Positions 48,194 to 56,767 of a stretch of 56,835 nt of DNA are shown here, piece after piece. This DNA is from Oscillospiraceae bacterium. Lineage in GTDB: Bacteria > Bacillota > Clostridia > Oscillospirales > Oscillospiraceae. Where the stretch lies: positions 1-56,835 of the forward strand of contig JAAWQS010000007.1 in NCBI GenBank assembly GCA_022800665.1, written 5' to 3'. The notes below the pieces were generated by a model that saw only the letters and a program-made list of their open reading frames with translations, was not told where the DNA came from and made no database searches. Made by a program: the position numbers and the translations under genes. Each line of letters starts with the position of its first letter. Position 1 is the stretch's first letter.

Positions 48194-50314
48194 ATGGGCA
48201 GCGGCAACGACAGCATCCTGGACATGTACTTGTATGAAACAAATACGCTGCTGGAGCAGCTGGACGGCATTCTGCTGGCGGCTGAACAGGCAGACACGTT
48301 TTCACAAGACAGCGTCAACGAAATCTTCCGTATCATGCACACAGTAAAAGGCTCTTCCGCTATGATGGAGTTCAATAACATCATGACGGTGGCCCACCGG
48401 ATTGAGGACCTGTTCTTCATTATCCGTGAAAAAACCATCGATATTGTGCCGGAGCAGCTCCGCCCGGAGCTGTTCGACATGATCTTCCAGGCGGTGGACT
48501 TCTTCCGCGGAGAGATTGAGAAGGTTGAAAACGGAGAACCCCTCTCCGATTCTATCGACAGTATCGTGGACAAAATTAATAGCCTGATTGATAAAATTCA
48601 AGGAAACGGCGCGCCCGCCGCCGCGCCTGCCGCTCCGGCAGCCCAGCCGAAGGCGCCTGCGGCGGCAGTCGAGGAGGCGCCGGTGTCCTCCAACCCGGCT
48701 GCGCCCGCGCCCTCGGACGCCGCCTATCCCTTCGGCATCCATGTGTTCTTCGACGAGGGCAGCGGTATGGAGAACCTGCGGGCCTTCATGCTGCTCAACG
48801 GAGTGCGGGACTATTCCGGCGATTTTGTCAGCTTCCCGGAGAACGTGGAGACAGACGCCTCCACCTCCGAGTACATCGCCGAGATGGGCTTCATGGTCTG
48901 GTTCAAAACCAGGGAGGAGCGGGACAAGGCCATTGCAGGGGTGAAAAACGCCGGCAGCGTGCGCTCCTATGAGCCGATCGACGGGGCAGTGGAGCCGCCC
49001 AAGGCCGCGCCTGCAGAGCCTGCCGCGGCGCCGGAGGCCGCTCCCGCTCATCCTGAACCGGCTCCCGCAGCGGCCCCCGCCGCCGCGCCTGCCGCCGCCG
49101 CAAAGCCTGCGGCCAAGGGCCAGCACGCCAAGGAGAGCCTGATCAGCGTGAACCTGAGCAAGCTGGACCAGCTGATGGCGGTGGTCAGCGAGATTGTCAT
49201 TACCGAGTCCATGGTCACGTCTTCCCCGGACCTGAAGGGGCTGCGGCTGGATAACTTTACCAAGTCCGCCAGAGACCTGCGCAAGCTCACCGACGATCTC
49301 CAGGACGTGTCCATGTCCCTGCGCATGGTGCCGGTTTCCAGCACCTTCCAGAAGATGAACCGCATTGTCCGGGATATGAGCAAGAAGCTCAACCGCCCCG
49401 CCAAGCTGGTGCTCATCGGCGAGGACACGGAGGTGGACAAGACCATCGTGGACGGCATCAGCGACCCCATCATGCACATCGTCCGCAACTCCATGGACCA
49501 CGGCTTGGAGGAGAATCAGTCCGATCGCATCGCCGCCGGAAAGGACCCCGTGGGCGAGATTATCCTTTCCGCCCGCCACACCGGCAGCGAGGTCATCATC
49601 GAGGTCAAGGACGACGGCAGGGGCGCAGATACCCAGGCCATTTTGAACAAGGCCATCCGCCAGGGACTGGCCAGCCCGGATATGGAATATTCCCAGAAGG
49701 AAATCCTCAACTTTATGATGATGCCCGGCTTCTCCACCAACACGGAGGTGACAGAATACTCCGGCAGAGGCGTGGGCCTGGACGTGGTGAAGAAAAACGT
49801 GGCGGAGGTGGGCGGTACGGTGAGTCTGTCCAGCGAGTTCGGCAAGGGCATGACCACCACCCTCAAAATTCCCCTGACCATGGCTATCATGGACGGTATG
49901 GAGGTCTCCGTCGGCCCGTCCCTCTTTACCATCCCCATCAACAGCATTCTCTCCAGTATCAAGGTCACTGCGGATCAGATCGTCTACGACCCCGCGCGGG
50001 GCGAGATGATGAAGATCCGGGACAACTATTACCCCGTGATCCGGGCCAAGGATATCTTCCAGATGTCGGAGGGCCGGGACAACGTGGAGGAAGGCATCAT
50101 GATCTGGGTGGAGGCCGGAGAGCGGTCCTACTGCCTGTTTGTGGATGAGCTGCTGGGCGAACAGCAGATTGTGGTCAAGCCCCTGCCCTCCTATGTCAAC
50201 AGCTTTAATGTGAAGAGCTACGGCATCACCGGGTGCAGCATCCTGGGCGACGGCAGCATCAGCATCATCCTGGATATGATGAATCTGTACAACGCGGCTC
50301 ACGGCTCCTATTGA
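48194..50314 (+). CDS. cheA: chemotaxis histidine kinase CheA
   Basis: This is a 706-residue protein. The HPt domain (~1-105) has the phosphorylated His49 in RIMHTVKGSSAMM. Between Ala/Pro-rich linkers lies a ferredoxin-like P2 region (~170-265; YPFGIHVFFDEGSGMENLRA). The dimerisation helices (~315-375; LISVNLSKLDQLMAVVSEI) and the ATPase (HxxNSMDHGLE, DDGRGAD, GRGVGLDVVKKNV) follow, then a CheW-like domain at the C terminus. It passes phosphate to CheY and CheB. The ATG at 48194 follows GAGGTGG; an upstream in-frame ATG lies near the sigma-D promoter start site. First gene of cheA-W-R-B. Confidence 0.96.
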   Translation: MGSGNDSILDMYLYETNTLLEQLDGILLAAEQADTFSQDSVNEIFRIMHTVKGSSAMMEFNNIMTVAHRIEDLFFIIREKTIDIVPEQLRPELFDMIFQAVDFFRGEIEKVENGEPLSDSIDSIVDKINSLIDKIQGNGAPAAAPAAPAAQPKAPAAAVEEAPVSSNPAAPAPSDAAYPFGIHVFFDEGSGMENLRAFMLLNGVRDYSGDFVSFPENVETDASTSEYIAEMGFMVWFKTREERDKAIAGVKNAGSVRSYEPIDGAVEPPKAAPAEPAAAPEAAPAHPEPAPAAAPAAAPAAAAKPAAKGQHAKESLISVNLSKLDQLMAVVSEIVITESMVTSSPDLKGLRLDNFTKSARDLRKLTDDLQDVSMSLRMVPVSSTFQKMNRIVRDMSKKLNRPAKLVLIGEDTEVDKTIVDGISDPIMHIVRNSMDHGLEENQSDRIAAGKDPVGEIILSARHTGSEVIIEVKDDGRGADTQAILNKAIRQGLASPDMEYSQKEILNFMMMPGFSTNTEVTEYSGRGVGLDVVKKNVAEVGGTVSLSSEFGKGMTTTLKIPLTMAIMDGMEVSVGPSLFTIPINSILSSIKVTADQIVYDPARGEMMKIRDNYYPVIRAKDIFQMSEGRDNVEEGIMIWVEAGERSYCLFVDELLGEQQIVVKPLPSYVNSFNVKSYGITGCSILGDGSISIILDMMNLYNAAHGSY

Positions 50315-50340
50315 GCGGCAGGAAGAAGGAGGCTTTCACT

Positions 50341-50820
50341 ATGACAGAGCAAAACGTACTTTTAGAGGATACCAGGCCCGGTGCGGGCAGCGGCGGAACC
50401 GCGGCGGAGATGCAGGCCACGAAATACCTCATCTGCCTGTCCGACGGCCTGCGCTACGGCCTGGATGCGGAGCAGGTGGTGGAGATTATCACGGACCACA
50501 CCATCACGCCCCTGCCCTGCGTACCCGGCTATGTGCAGGGGGTCATCAACCTGCGGGGTCAGATCATCCCCGTGATCGACCTGCGCCTGCGCCTGGGCAA
50601 AATGCCCCAGGACGACTGCTGCATTATGGTGGTCAACGTGGACAACGAGCCGATCAGTATCCTGGTGGACGGGGTGGAGAAGATGGTGGATGTGCCCAAG
50701 GGTTCCATCCTGCCCGTCCCCACCCAGCAGAGCACCCAGAAGCTGGTCTCCGGCATGTGCTCCCTCCCCGGCGGCGGCACCATGCTCATCCTGGACTGCG
50801 ACCTGCTGCTGCACGGATAA
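50341..50820 (+). CDS. cheW: chemotaxis coupling protein CheW
   Basis: This 159-residue protein is a single CheW domain (KYLICLSDGLRYGLDAEQVVEI; PGYVQGVINLRGQIIPVIDL split as two typical strands). It links chemoreceptors to CheA. It has a ~28-residue flexible N terminus. AGAAGGAGG precedes the ATG, 26 bp after cheA. Confidence 0.95.
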   Translation: MTEQNVLLEDTRPGAGSGGTAAEMQATKYLICLSDGLRYGLDAEQVVEIITDHTITPLPCVPGYVQGVINLRGQIIPVIDLRLRLGKMPQDDCCIMVVNVDNEPISILVDGVEKMVDVPKGSILPVPTQQSTQKLVSGMCSLPGGGTMLILDCDLLLHG

Positions 50821-50847
50821 GATCACCAAGGAAAGGAACGCATCCAT

Positions 50848-51663
50848 ATGCCTTTGACATCCATCAGCGATGACGATTTCAAAAGATTGACGCAATTCGT
50901 CCACCAGCAGTACGGCATCAACCTGGCCCAGAAAAGACAGCTGGTCACCAGCCGCCTCTCCTCCCTGGTGATGCAGAAGGGGTACAACGACTTCGGCCCC
51001 TTCGTCACGGCGCTGCTGAAGGACAAAAATCCCGCAGACATGGAGCTGGTCCTCAACCGGCTCACCACCAACTACACCTTTTTCATGCGGGAGACGGAGC
51101 ACTTCGACTTCTTCAGCAAAACCATCCTGCCGGAGCTGGTGCGCCGCCACCAGCGGGACCGGGTTATGGCCATCTGGAGCGCGGGCTGCTCCAGCGGGGA
51201 GGAGCCCTATAATATCTCCATCTATATCAAAGAGTTTCTCGGCTCCCAGGCCGGCCAGTGGGACACCCGTGTGCTGGCCACCGACATCTCCCAGAAGGCC
51301 CTGGCCACCGCCAAGCGGGGCGTTTACGAGCTGCCGGACACCATTCCCAGCCACTGGCGCAAACGCTACTTTGTCCCGGTCAGCGGAACCAGCCAGTACA
51401 CCGTGGCCCCGGAGATCAAAAACAACGTGATCTTCCAGACCTTCAACCTGATGGACCCCATCAGGTTCCGGCTGAAATTCGACGTGATTTTCTGCCGGAA
51501 TGTTATGATCTACTTCGACCAGCCCACCAAAGACGCATTGGTGCGGCGGTTCTATGACGCCACCGTCCCTGGGGGATATCTCATGATCAGCCATTCGGAA
51601 AATCTGGGCAAGAACAACCCCTACGCAACAGTGGCCCCTTCCACGTTCCAGAAGAAGTCCTAG
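50848..51663 (+). CDS. cheR: chemoreceptor methyltransferase CheR
   Basis: This 271-residue protein has an N-terminal helical domain (~1-75; LTQFVHQQYGINLAQKR) and a methyltransferase domain with the SAM motif IWSAGCSSGEEPYNISI. VLATDISQKAL, FCRNVMIYFDQPT and GGYLMISHSE follow. It methylates receptor glutamates for adaptation. AAGGAAAGG precedes the ATG; cheB follows 73 bp later. Confidence 0.95.
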   Translation: MPLTSISDDDFKRLTQFVHQQYGINLAQKRQLVTSRLSSLVMQKGYNDFGPFVTALLKDKNPADMELVLNRLTTNYTFFMRETEHFDFFSKTILPELVRRHQRDRVMAIWSAGCSSGEEPYNISIYIKEFLGSQAGQWDTRVLATDISQKALATAKRGVYELPDTIPSHWRKRYFVPVSGTSQYTVAPEIKNNVIFQTFNLMDPIRFRLKFDVIFCRNVMIYFDQPTKDALVRRFYDATVPGGYLMISHSENLGKNNPYATVAPSTFQKKS

Positions 51664-51736
51664 GCAGATTTGCGTATTTGGCGCTTTAAGAACTTGTGGT
51701 GGGAGGATAAGCCTATAAATAAGGAGGGCGGCTTAT

Positions 51737-52786
51737 ATGTGGCCTGCTAATAAAAAAATCCGGGTGATGGTGATTGACGACTCCATCCTGGCGCGCAAGC
51801 TGATCGTTGACGGACTCTCCCGCAGCCCCAGGATAGAGGTGGTGGGGACTGCGTTCAACGCCCAGGACGCCATGTCGAAGGTGCCGCAGCTGCGGCCCGA
51901 CGTCATCACATCGGACGTGGAGATGCCGGGGATGAGCGGGATCGACTTTCTCAAGAAGCTGCTGCCGCGGCATCCGCTGCCGGTAATCCTGGTGTCTTCC
52001 CTGAACCTGCGGGTTTTCGACGCCCTGAGCGCAGGGGCGGTGGACTTCGTGCGCAAGCCGGAGCCAGGAAAAAACGAGGAGTTCATCAAGTCCCTGACCC
52101 TGAAGGTCATCAGTGCGGCGGGTGCAAAGGTCCGCCAGGCGGCGCAGGCGACCTCCGCCCCGCTGGCCGGACCCCTGGCGGCCCAGCCGCTGGGAGCGCG
52201 TCCGGGACTGGACCGGGTGATTATCGGCCTGGGCGCGTCCACTGGCGGGACCGAGGCCACGCTGGAGGTGCTCAAGCGTCTGCCGGCAGACATTCCGGGG
52301 ATGCTGATTGTGCAGCATATGCCCACGGGCTTCACCCAGATGTACGCGGAGCGGCTCAACCGCCTGTGCCAGATGGAGGTCCGGGAGGCGAAAAACGGCG
52401 ACGAGGTGCGGCGGGGCCTGGTGTTGCTGGCCCCGGCGGACTTTCAGATGCGCATTGTCCGCAGCGGCGTGCGCTATACGGTCTCCTGCACTGCGGACCC
52501 AAAGGTCAGCGGACACCGTCCGTCGGTGGACGCCCTGTTTACGTCTATGGCCGAGCAGGTGCGCTGCCGGATGGTGGGGATTATTATGACCGGCATGGGC
52601 CGGGACGGCGCGGACGGCCTGCTGAAAATGCGTAAAAACGGGGCCTATACCATCGGACAGGATAAGGAGTCCTGCGTGGTATACGGTATGCCTATGGTGG
52701 CGCAGAACATCGGCGCGGTACAGATTCAGGCGTCCTGTGAGAATATTGCCAACGTGCTGCTGCGGCAGCTGAATACGATTCAATAA
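51737..52786 (+). CDS. cheB: receptor methylesterase/deamidase CheB
   Basis: This is a 349-residue protein. The receiver domain (~1-125) has VMVIDDSILARKL and the phosphorylated Asp in ITSDVEMPGMSG. After an Ala-rich linker, the methylesterase domain has the catalytic Ser in GLGASTGGTEA, His in IVQHMPTGFT and Asp in GMGRDGADG. It removes methyl groups under CheA control. AAGGAGGG precedes the ATG. No cheY, cheC or cheD is in the window, so the rest of the system lies elsewhere. Confidence 0.96.
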   Translation: MWPANKKIRVMVIDDSILARKLIVDGLSRSPRIEVVGTAFNAQDAMSKVPQLRPDVITSDVEMPGMSGIDFLKKLLPRHPLPVILVSSLNLRVFDALSAGAVDFVRKPEPGKNEEFIKSLTLKVISAAGAKVRQAAQATSAPLAGPLAAQPLGARPGLDRVIIGLGASTGGTEATLEVLKRLPADIPGMLIVQHMPTGFTQMYAERLNRLCQMEVREAKNGDEVRRGLVLLAPADFQMRIVRSGVRYTVSCTADPKVSGHRPSVDALFTSMAEQVRCRMVGIIMTGMGRDGADGLLKMRKNGAYTIGQDKESCVVYGMPMVAQNIGAVQIQASCENIANVLLRQLNTIQ

Positions 52787-52799
52787 GCGCAATTATGCG

Positions 52800-52862
52800 C
52801 TGCACCCGGAAGCAAGGTCCGCGATATGAATGGCGGCTCTTGCTTTCGGGTGCAGTTATATC
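52800..52862 (+). terminator. chemotaxis operon terminator hairpin
   Basis: CTGCACCCGGAAGCAAG (52800-52816) pairs with CTTGCTTTCGGGTGCAG (52839-52855), 16 of 17 Watson-Crick plus one G-U. The tail TTATATCTG is only weakly U-rich. Confidence 0.7.
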
Positions 52863-52949
52863 TGTTCTGGAAGGCGCGGGGCAGGGGATCCCCCCCGCCT
52901 GCGGCAAAGTGAAGAACGCAAATTCGACCAGCGAAAGGAGGTGTGACCG

Positions 52950-53270
52950 ATGGCTTCAAAACCGGAATTTGTGCAGTACGTGGCCGACCAGCTGCGGGAT
53001 GCGGGAGAAATCACATACCGGAAGATGTTCGGTGAATACGGAATGTATTGTAACGGGAAAATATTCGCCTTGATCTGCGGCGATCAGCTGTTTATCAAGA
53101 TCACGGATGCAGGAAGACTGCTGGCTCCGGATATGAAAACAGCTTCGCCCTACGAGGGGGCGAAGCCGCATTTTTTGGTAGAGGATATCGACAGCCGGGA
53201 ATTCCTGACCCAATTTGTGGCGGCGGCCTGCGCCGAACTCCCCGCGCCCAAGCCTAAAAAAGCAAAGTAA
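52950..53270 (+). CDS. TfoX N-terminal-domain protein
   Basis: This 106-residue protein has the TfoX/Sxy N-domain motif ITYRKMFGEYGMYCNGKIFA, then LICGDQLFIKIT and YEGAKPHFLVED. The C-terminal TfoX domain is absent. Stand-alone N-domains occur in many Firmicutes; a competence role is known only for full-length proteobacterial TfoX. AAAGGAGGTG precedes the ATG. Its 3' end overlaps the converging ylbJ gene by 17 bp. Confidence 0.85.
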   Translation: MASKPEFVQYVADQLRDAGEITYRKMFGEYGMYCNGKIFALICGDQLFIKITDAGRLLAPDMKTASPYEGAKPHFLVEDIDSREFLTQFVAAACAELPAPKPKKAK

Positions 53271-54138
53271 GAGCCGCCGCCAGTCCGGCGGAAATCCCGG
53301 CCTGCAGCGCTTTTCCCGCCCAGTGCCAGCGGAAGGACAGCCCCTCCGCCACACTCATGGCCTGGCAGTGGACGGACAGCCCGCCCCAGCCTGTGACAGC
53401 GGCGGCGGCAATCCATCCCGCCCGGCCCGGCTCCAGGGCCGCAATCCCCGTGACCATCTCCAAGACGCCCAGCAGGCCGCCGGGGAGGGGCGTCAGCGCG
53501 GCCAGGGTCCGGAACAGTACCACAAAGGCGCAGATGTTCAGTGTGGATGTAATTGCGCTGGAAACAGAGGAAGTCAGAGCCTCTGGAAAGGTCAGGACCT
53601 TTACAGGCAGACTGCTCCCCAGCAGTCCCGGCCCCCGGTCCCTCCAGACGCGGCAGAGAAGCATCCCCGCCAGCAGCGCGGAGACAATGTGGATGCCGAA
53701 CAGCCACACCCCCGCCTGGGGGGAACCCAGTACGCCTGCGCCCACATAGCTGAGCAGAAACGCAGGGCCGCAGTTGTCGCAGAACCCCAGCAGCAGCTCC
53801 GCCTCCTGACGGGAGAGCCGTCCCTGCCTGTACAGCTCCGCCGCCGTCCGCGCCCCGGTGGGATATCCCCCCAGCAGGCCCGCCAGCAGCGGCAGTGCGC
53901 ACACCCCCCGCATATGGAACAGCGGTCCCATTACCGGCCCGCAGACGCCCTGCAGGTAGTCCGCCAGCCCCAGCTGCAGCAGCAGGGAGATGACCACAAA
54001 AAAGGGAAACAGGGACGGAATCACGGTCCCGGCGCACAGCTGCAGGCCCTCCCGCACAGCCGCAGCAGCAGCGTCCGGACGGTACAGGAGCAGAATGCTG
54101 ATGCCTAGAATTGTCAATACAGGAAATGCTTTTTTCAT
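53254..54138 (-). CDS. ylbJ: sporulation integral membrane protein YlbJ-like
   Basis: This 294-residue polytopic protein has about eight membrane helices and the nucleoside-recognition/gate family segments SLFPFFVVISLLLQLG, GGYPTGARTAAELY and GFCDNCGPAFLLSYVG. A late WGGLSVHCQAMSV motif is also typical of YlbJ. YlbJ is needed for normal spore heat resistance in Bacillus. It begins MKKAFPVLTILG with no strong ribosome binding site. Together with PdaA it indicates an endospore former. Confidence 0.8.
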   Translation of the reverse strand: MKKAFPVLTILGISILLLYRPDAAAAAVREGLQLCAGTVIPSLFPFFVVISLLLQLGLADYLQGVCGPVMGPLFHMRGVCALPLLAGLLGGYPTGARTAAELYRQGRLSRQEAELLLGFCDNCGPAFLLSYVGAGVLGSPQAGVWLFGIHIVSALLAGMLLCRVWRDRGPGLLGSSLPVKVLTFPEALTSSVSSAITSTLNICAFVVLFRTLAALTPLPGGLLGVLEMVTGIAALEPGRAGWIAAAAVTGWGGLSVHCQAMSVAEGLSFRWHWAGKALQAGISAGLAAALTLLF

Positions 54139-54167
54139 TTGTTATCACCCGTATCAACATATGCGCG

Positions 54168-54195
54168 GCCCGGACAAGTTATAACCTGTCCGGGC
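54168..54195. terminator. hairpin between ylbJ and the lipoprotein gene
   Basis: GCCCGGACA (54168-54176) pairs with TGTCCGGGC (54187-54195). A T run follows on the plus strand only; its position suits the end of the minus-strand lipoprotein gene. Confidence 0.5.
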
Positions 54196-54203
54196 TGCCG
54201 TTT

Positions 54204-54677
54204 TTATTTCGCAAAGCTGTGGAGGTAGTCCGCCGCGTCCGGCGACAGGGTGAAGGTGAAGGACGCAAAGGGAAAGTCCATGGTCAGGCAGTCGCTGTCC
54301 CGGTAGGTGTACATGGTACACAGCTGCTTCAGCTCCGCATCTTCGGGGGCCATACCCGCCCGGACGGTCTCCGTCTGGTACATGACAATGACGCATTCCC
54401 GCTCTGTCTCCGGGGGCGTCTCCACCAGGTCGCGGATTGCCCAGCTGCCCTTGTCCAGCCCCGCTATGAAATGTTCAATGTCCCCATCGCCGTCGAAGGA
54501 GGCCAGCTCTGCGCCGGTGGCGGCGTCGGTGATTTGGATTTTCTGGGTCTTTTTCAGGTCGTCCGTACCCGCCCGGATGTCAAAGCCGCTGTCGGACTGG
54601 TAGTGGACCGCCAGACAGCCGCTGAGCAGTCCGATGCAGCAGGCAAGGCTTAAAAACAATACAAAAAGTTTTTTCAT
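54204..54677 (-). CDS. lipoprotein of unknown function
   Basis: This 157-residue protein has a lipoprotein signal (MKKLFVLFLSLACCIGLL) and lipobox LSGC (Cys at about residue 21). The mature part of ~135 residues is beta-rich and acidic, with one short helical end (SPDAADYLHSFAK). It lies 22 bp after the ABC permease gene, so it may be co-transcribed with the regulator/exporter cluster. No family is recognised. Confidence 0.75.
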   Translation of the reverse strand: MKKLFVLFLSLACCIGLLSGCLAVHYQSDSGFDIRAGTDDLKKTQKIQITDAATGAELASFDGDGDIEHFIAGLDKGSWAIRDLVETPPETERECVIVMYQTETVRAGMAPEDAELKQLCTMYTYRDSDCLTMDFPFASFTFTLSPDAADYLHSFAK

Positions 54678-54699
54678 AATATCCAGATCCTATCTGTAT

Positions 54700-55515
54700 T
54701 TATTCCAGGTTCAGTTTATTGCGCAGGATGTACTCCGTCAGGAGGAAGTACACCGCGCTGCCAACGGCTACGACGAGGATGGAGATCCACAGGGACATGT
54801 GGACCGCCTGCCACGGGTAGTCGTGTTTCCCCCAAAACAGGTTGTCGAAGAAATTGTACAGCATGTCGCCAAAGACGTTGCTGGTAAAGCTCAGCAGGAC
54901 GCTCACCACGACATGGATGCCGATATAGGCCGCCACGCTCATGGCGGCGCGTCCCTTGTTGAACAGGTGGCCGATTGCCATTGCCAGATAGAGCATTAAA
55001 TAGCCCTCTGCCATTCCAAGCAGAATCAGGAGGAGGAGCTCAACACAGGCCAGGAATGCGTTTGCCGCATTCTTGCCGCCGCAGACAGCGTCCCAGAGCC
55101 AGCGGATAACATGGAAGAATTCGCCCAGATCAATCACCGGCGAGACAATAATCAGGATGGCCGCAACCGCCACCAGGGTGCTCACCACCGTCAACACCAC
55201 TGCGCACACTAATTTTGAGCCAATCAACGCCCAGGGCCGCACCGGCAGCGTGTGCATCAAATAGCCCTCGTCCCCCAGCAGCCCCTTATAAAACCGCTGG
55301 ATCACAAAAATCAGGGTAATGACGAACATGGCAATCATAATGGATACAAAGACCATCATAGCAACCGCCGCCACGGTCTCTCCGGTTGCGCTGGCGCTCT
55401 CCAGGCTGGACAGGGTGAACCGGTTGATCACCGCCAGCGCCAGGGCGGCGGGCCAGATGAAGGCGAATTGCTTGAGCATGGACCGGAAATCATATTTCAG
55501 CAGTTTTCCAAACAT
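54700..55515 (-). CDS. ABC-2-type transporter permease
   Basis: This 271-residue protein has six predicted helices in the ABC-2 permease arrangement, starting MFGKLLKYDFRSMLKQFAF, a cytoplasmic N terminus typical of YtrC/D-like permeases. TM segments include FVSIMIAMFVITLIFVI and VVLTVVSTLVAVAAILIIV. Its start codon overlaps the ATPase stop by one base. It exports an unknown compound, probably in cell-envelope stress response. Confidence 0.85.
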   Translation of the reverse strand: MFGKLLKYDFRSMLKQFAFIWPAALALAVINRFTLSSLESASATGETVAAVAMMVFVSIMIAMFVITLIFVIQRFYKGLLGDEGYLMHTLPVRPWALIGSKLVCAVVLTVVSTLVAVAAILIIVSPVIDLGEFFHVIRWLWDAVCGGKNAANAFLACVELLLLILLGMAEGYLMLYLAMAIGHLFNKGRAAMSVAAYIGIHVVVSVLLSFTSNVFGDMLYNFFDNLFWGKHDYPWQAVHMSLWISILVVAVGSAVYFLLTEYILRNKLNLE

Positions 55516-56240
55516 TAAAAGATACCTCCCTCGTAATTCCGCGCCCGGAAGACCTCCCGGAACAGTGCGTCCACACTCTTCCCCTCCTGCTCCCGGATGG
55601 CGTCAACGGTGTTGTGGAGCACAACCTGGCCGTCCTTGAGGAAAATGGCCTCATCCAGCACCTTCTCAATGTCGCTGATGAGGTGGGTGGAAATCATCAC
55701 CGTGCCGTCCTCGTTGTAGTTGGTCAGGATGGTATTCAGGATGAAATCCCGCGCCGCAGGGTCCACCCCGGCGATGGGTTCGTCCAGCAGGTACGCCTGG
55801 GCCTTCCGGGCCATGACCAGCACCAGCTGCACTTTTTCCTTCGTACCCTTGGACATGGTCTTCAGCCGGTCGCTGGGCGTGACCCCCAGGCTGGCGCACA
55901 TGGACATCGCCTTGGCGCGGTCAAAGTCCCCGTAGAAATCCGCGAACAAATCGAACAGGTCGGTGGCCTTCATCCAGTCGGCAAAATACATCCGGTCCGG
56001 CAGATAGCTGACAATCGACTTGGTATACGGACCCACCGGCTGGCCGTCTATGGCGACTGCGCCGTCTGTGGGCTGGAGCAGACCGCAGAGAATTTTAATC
56101 AGGGTAGTTTTGCCGCTGCCGTTGGGACCCAGCAGCCCCACAATGCGGCCCCGTCCCAGCTCCAGGTTCACCCCGTTCAGGGCGGGTTTGAGTCCGTACC
56201 GCTTGGTCAGGCCGGTACAGGTGACAAGCAGTTCATTCAT
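55515..56240 (-). CDS. ABC transporter ATP-binding protein (YtrB-like)
   Basis: This 241-residue ATPase has Walker A GPNGSGKTTLIKI (about residue 38) and Walker B AYLLDEPIAGVDP. The signature is MSKGTKEKVQ, an ABC motif with T-K in place of the usual G-Q. The H-loop is MISTHLISDIEK. This variant signature is usual in the YtrB/CcmA-like group of GntR-controlled exporters. It overlaps the regulator gene by 8 bp. Confidence 0.9.
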   Translation of the reverse strand: MNELLVTCTGLTKRYGLKPALNGVNLELGRGRIVGLLGPNGSGKTTLIKILCGLLQPTDGAVAIDGQPVGPYTKSIVSYLPDRMYFADWMKATDLFDLFADFYGDFDRAKAMSMCASLGVTPSDRLKTMSKGTKEKVQLVLVMARKAQAYLLDEPIAGVDPAARDFILNTILTNYNEDGTVMISTHLISDIEKVLDEAIFLKDGQVVLHNTVDAIREQEGKSVDALFREVFRARNYEGGIF

Positions 56241-56598
56241 GCGCTAATTCCTCCTTTATGATTGCAAGCGCGTCCTCCCGGATGTAGCCCAGCTCCTCCA
56301 GGATGCGCAGGCAGCTGGTCACGGCGGCTTTGGCACGCTCCCGCCGCGCCGCCTGGATGACGGCGGTATCCTCTGTCACGGTCCTGCCGGCGGTGCGGCT
56401 CCCCACAGCCAGACCCTTCTGTTCCAGCTGGGCCATAGCCCGCTGCATGGTGTTGGGATTGACTCCCGCCTGTGCAGCCAGTTCCCGCACGGCGGGCAGG
56501 CGGCTCCCAGGCGGATAGCCGCCGTTGAGAATCATCAGGGTAATCTGTTCCATCAGCTGCTGCCAGATGGGGCGGTCTTCTGTAAAAACCCAATCCAT
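56233..56598 (-). CDS. GntR-family regulator, YtrA subgroup
   Basis: At 121 residues it consists of a GntR winged helix (IWQQLMEQITLMILNGGYPP, LPAVRELAAQAGVNPNTMQR split around GSR) plus a ~45-residue helical tail, without the large ligand domain. This is the YtrA layout. In Bacillus, YtrA represses its own ABC exporter operon and is relieved by lipid-II-targeting antibiotics. AGGAGG precedes the ATG. An inverted repeat over the -10 region upstream fits autoregulation. Confidence 0.9.
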   Translation of the reverse strand: MDWVFTEDRPIWQQLMEQITLMILNGGYPPGSRLPAVRELAAQAGVNPNTMQRAMAQLEQKGLAVGSRTAGRTVTEDTAVIQAARRERAKAAVTSCLRILEELGYIREDALAIIKEELAHE

Positions 56599-56622
56599 AG
56601 GCGTCCTCCTTTTTCTGTATCA

Positions 56623-56669
56623 TTGTACTGTGCAATTAATACAATAATACATCTGCGCCCGTTTGTCAA
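56623..56669 (-). promoter_or_regulatory. promoter and operator of the YtrA-type operon
   Basis: On the minus strand TTGACA (56664-56669) and TATTGT (56641-56646) are 17 bp apart. TTGTA-N12-TACAA (56623-56644) overlaps the -10 and start site, resembling the TGTA..TACA operators of YtrA regulators. Confidence 0.65.
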
Positions 56670-56720
56670 GGGGGGATTGAAAATTTTTTCTGAACAGATG
56701 GACGGTCTGACACCATACAG

Positions 56721-56758
56721 AAGGAGGATACCGGTAAAAAACCGGTACCCTCCCTTTT
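56721..56758 (-). terminator. terminator of the second small-gene copy
   Basis: Inverted near-copy of the hairpin at 8521-8556: GGAGGATACCGGT pairs with ACCGGTACCCTCC around AAAAA. Confidence 0.75.
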
Positions 56759-56767
56759 GGTCTGTAT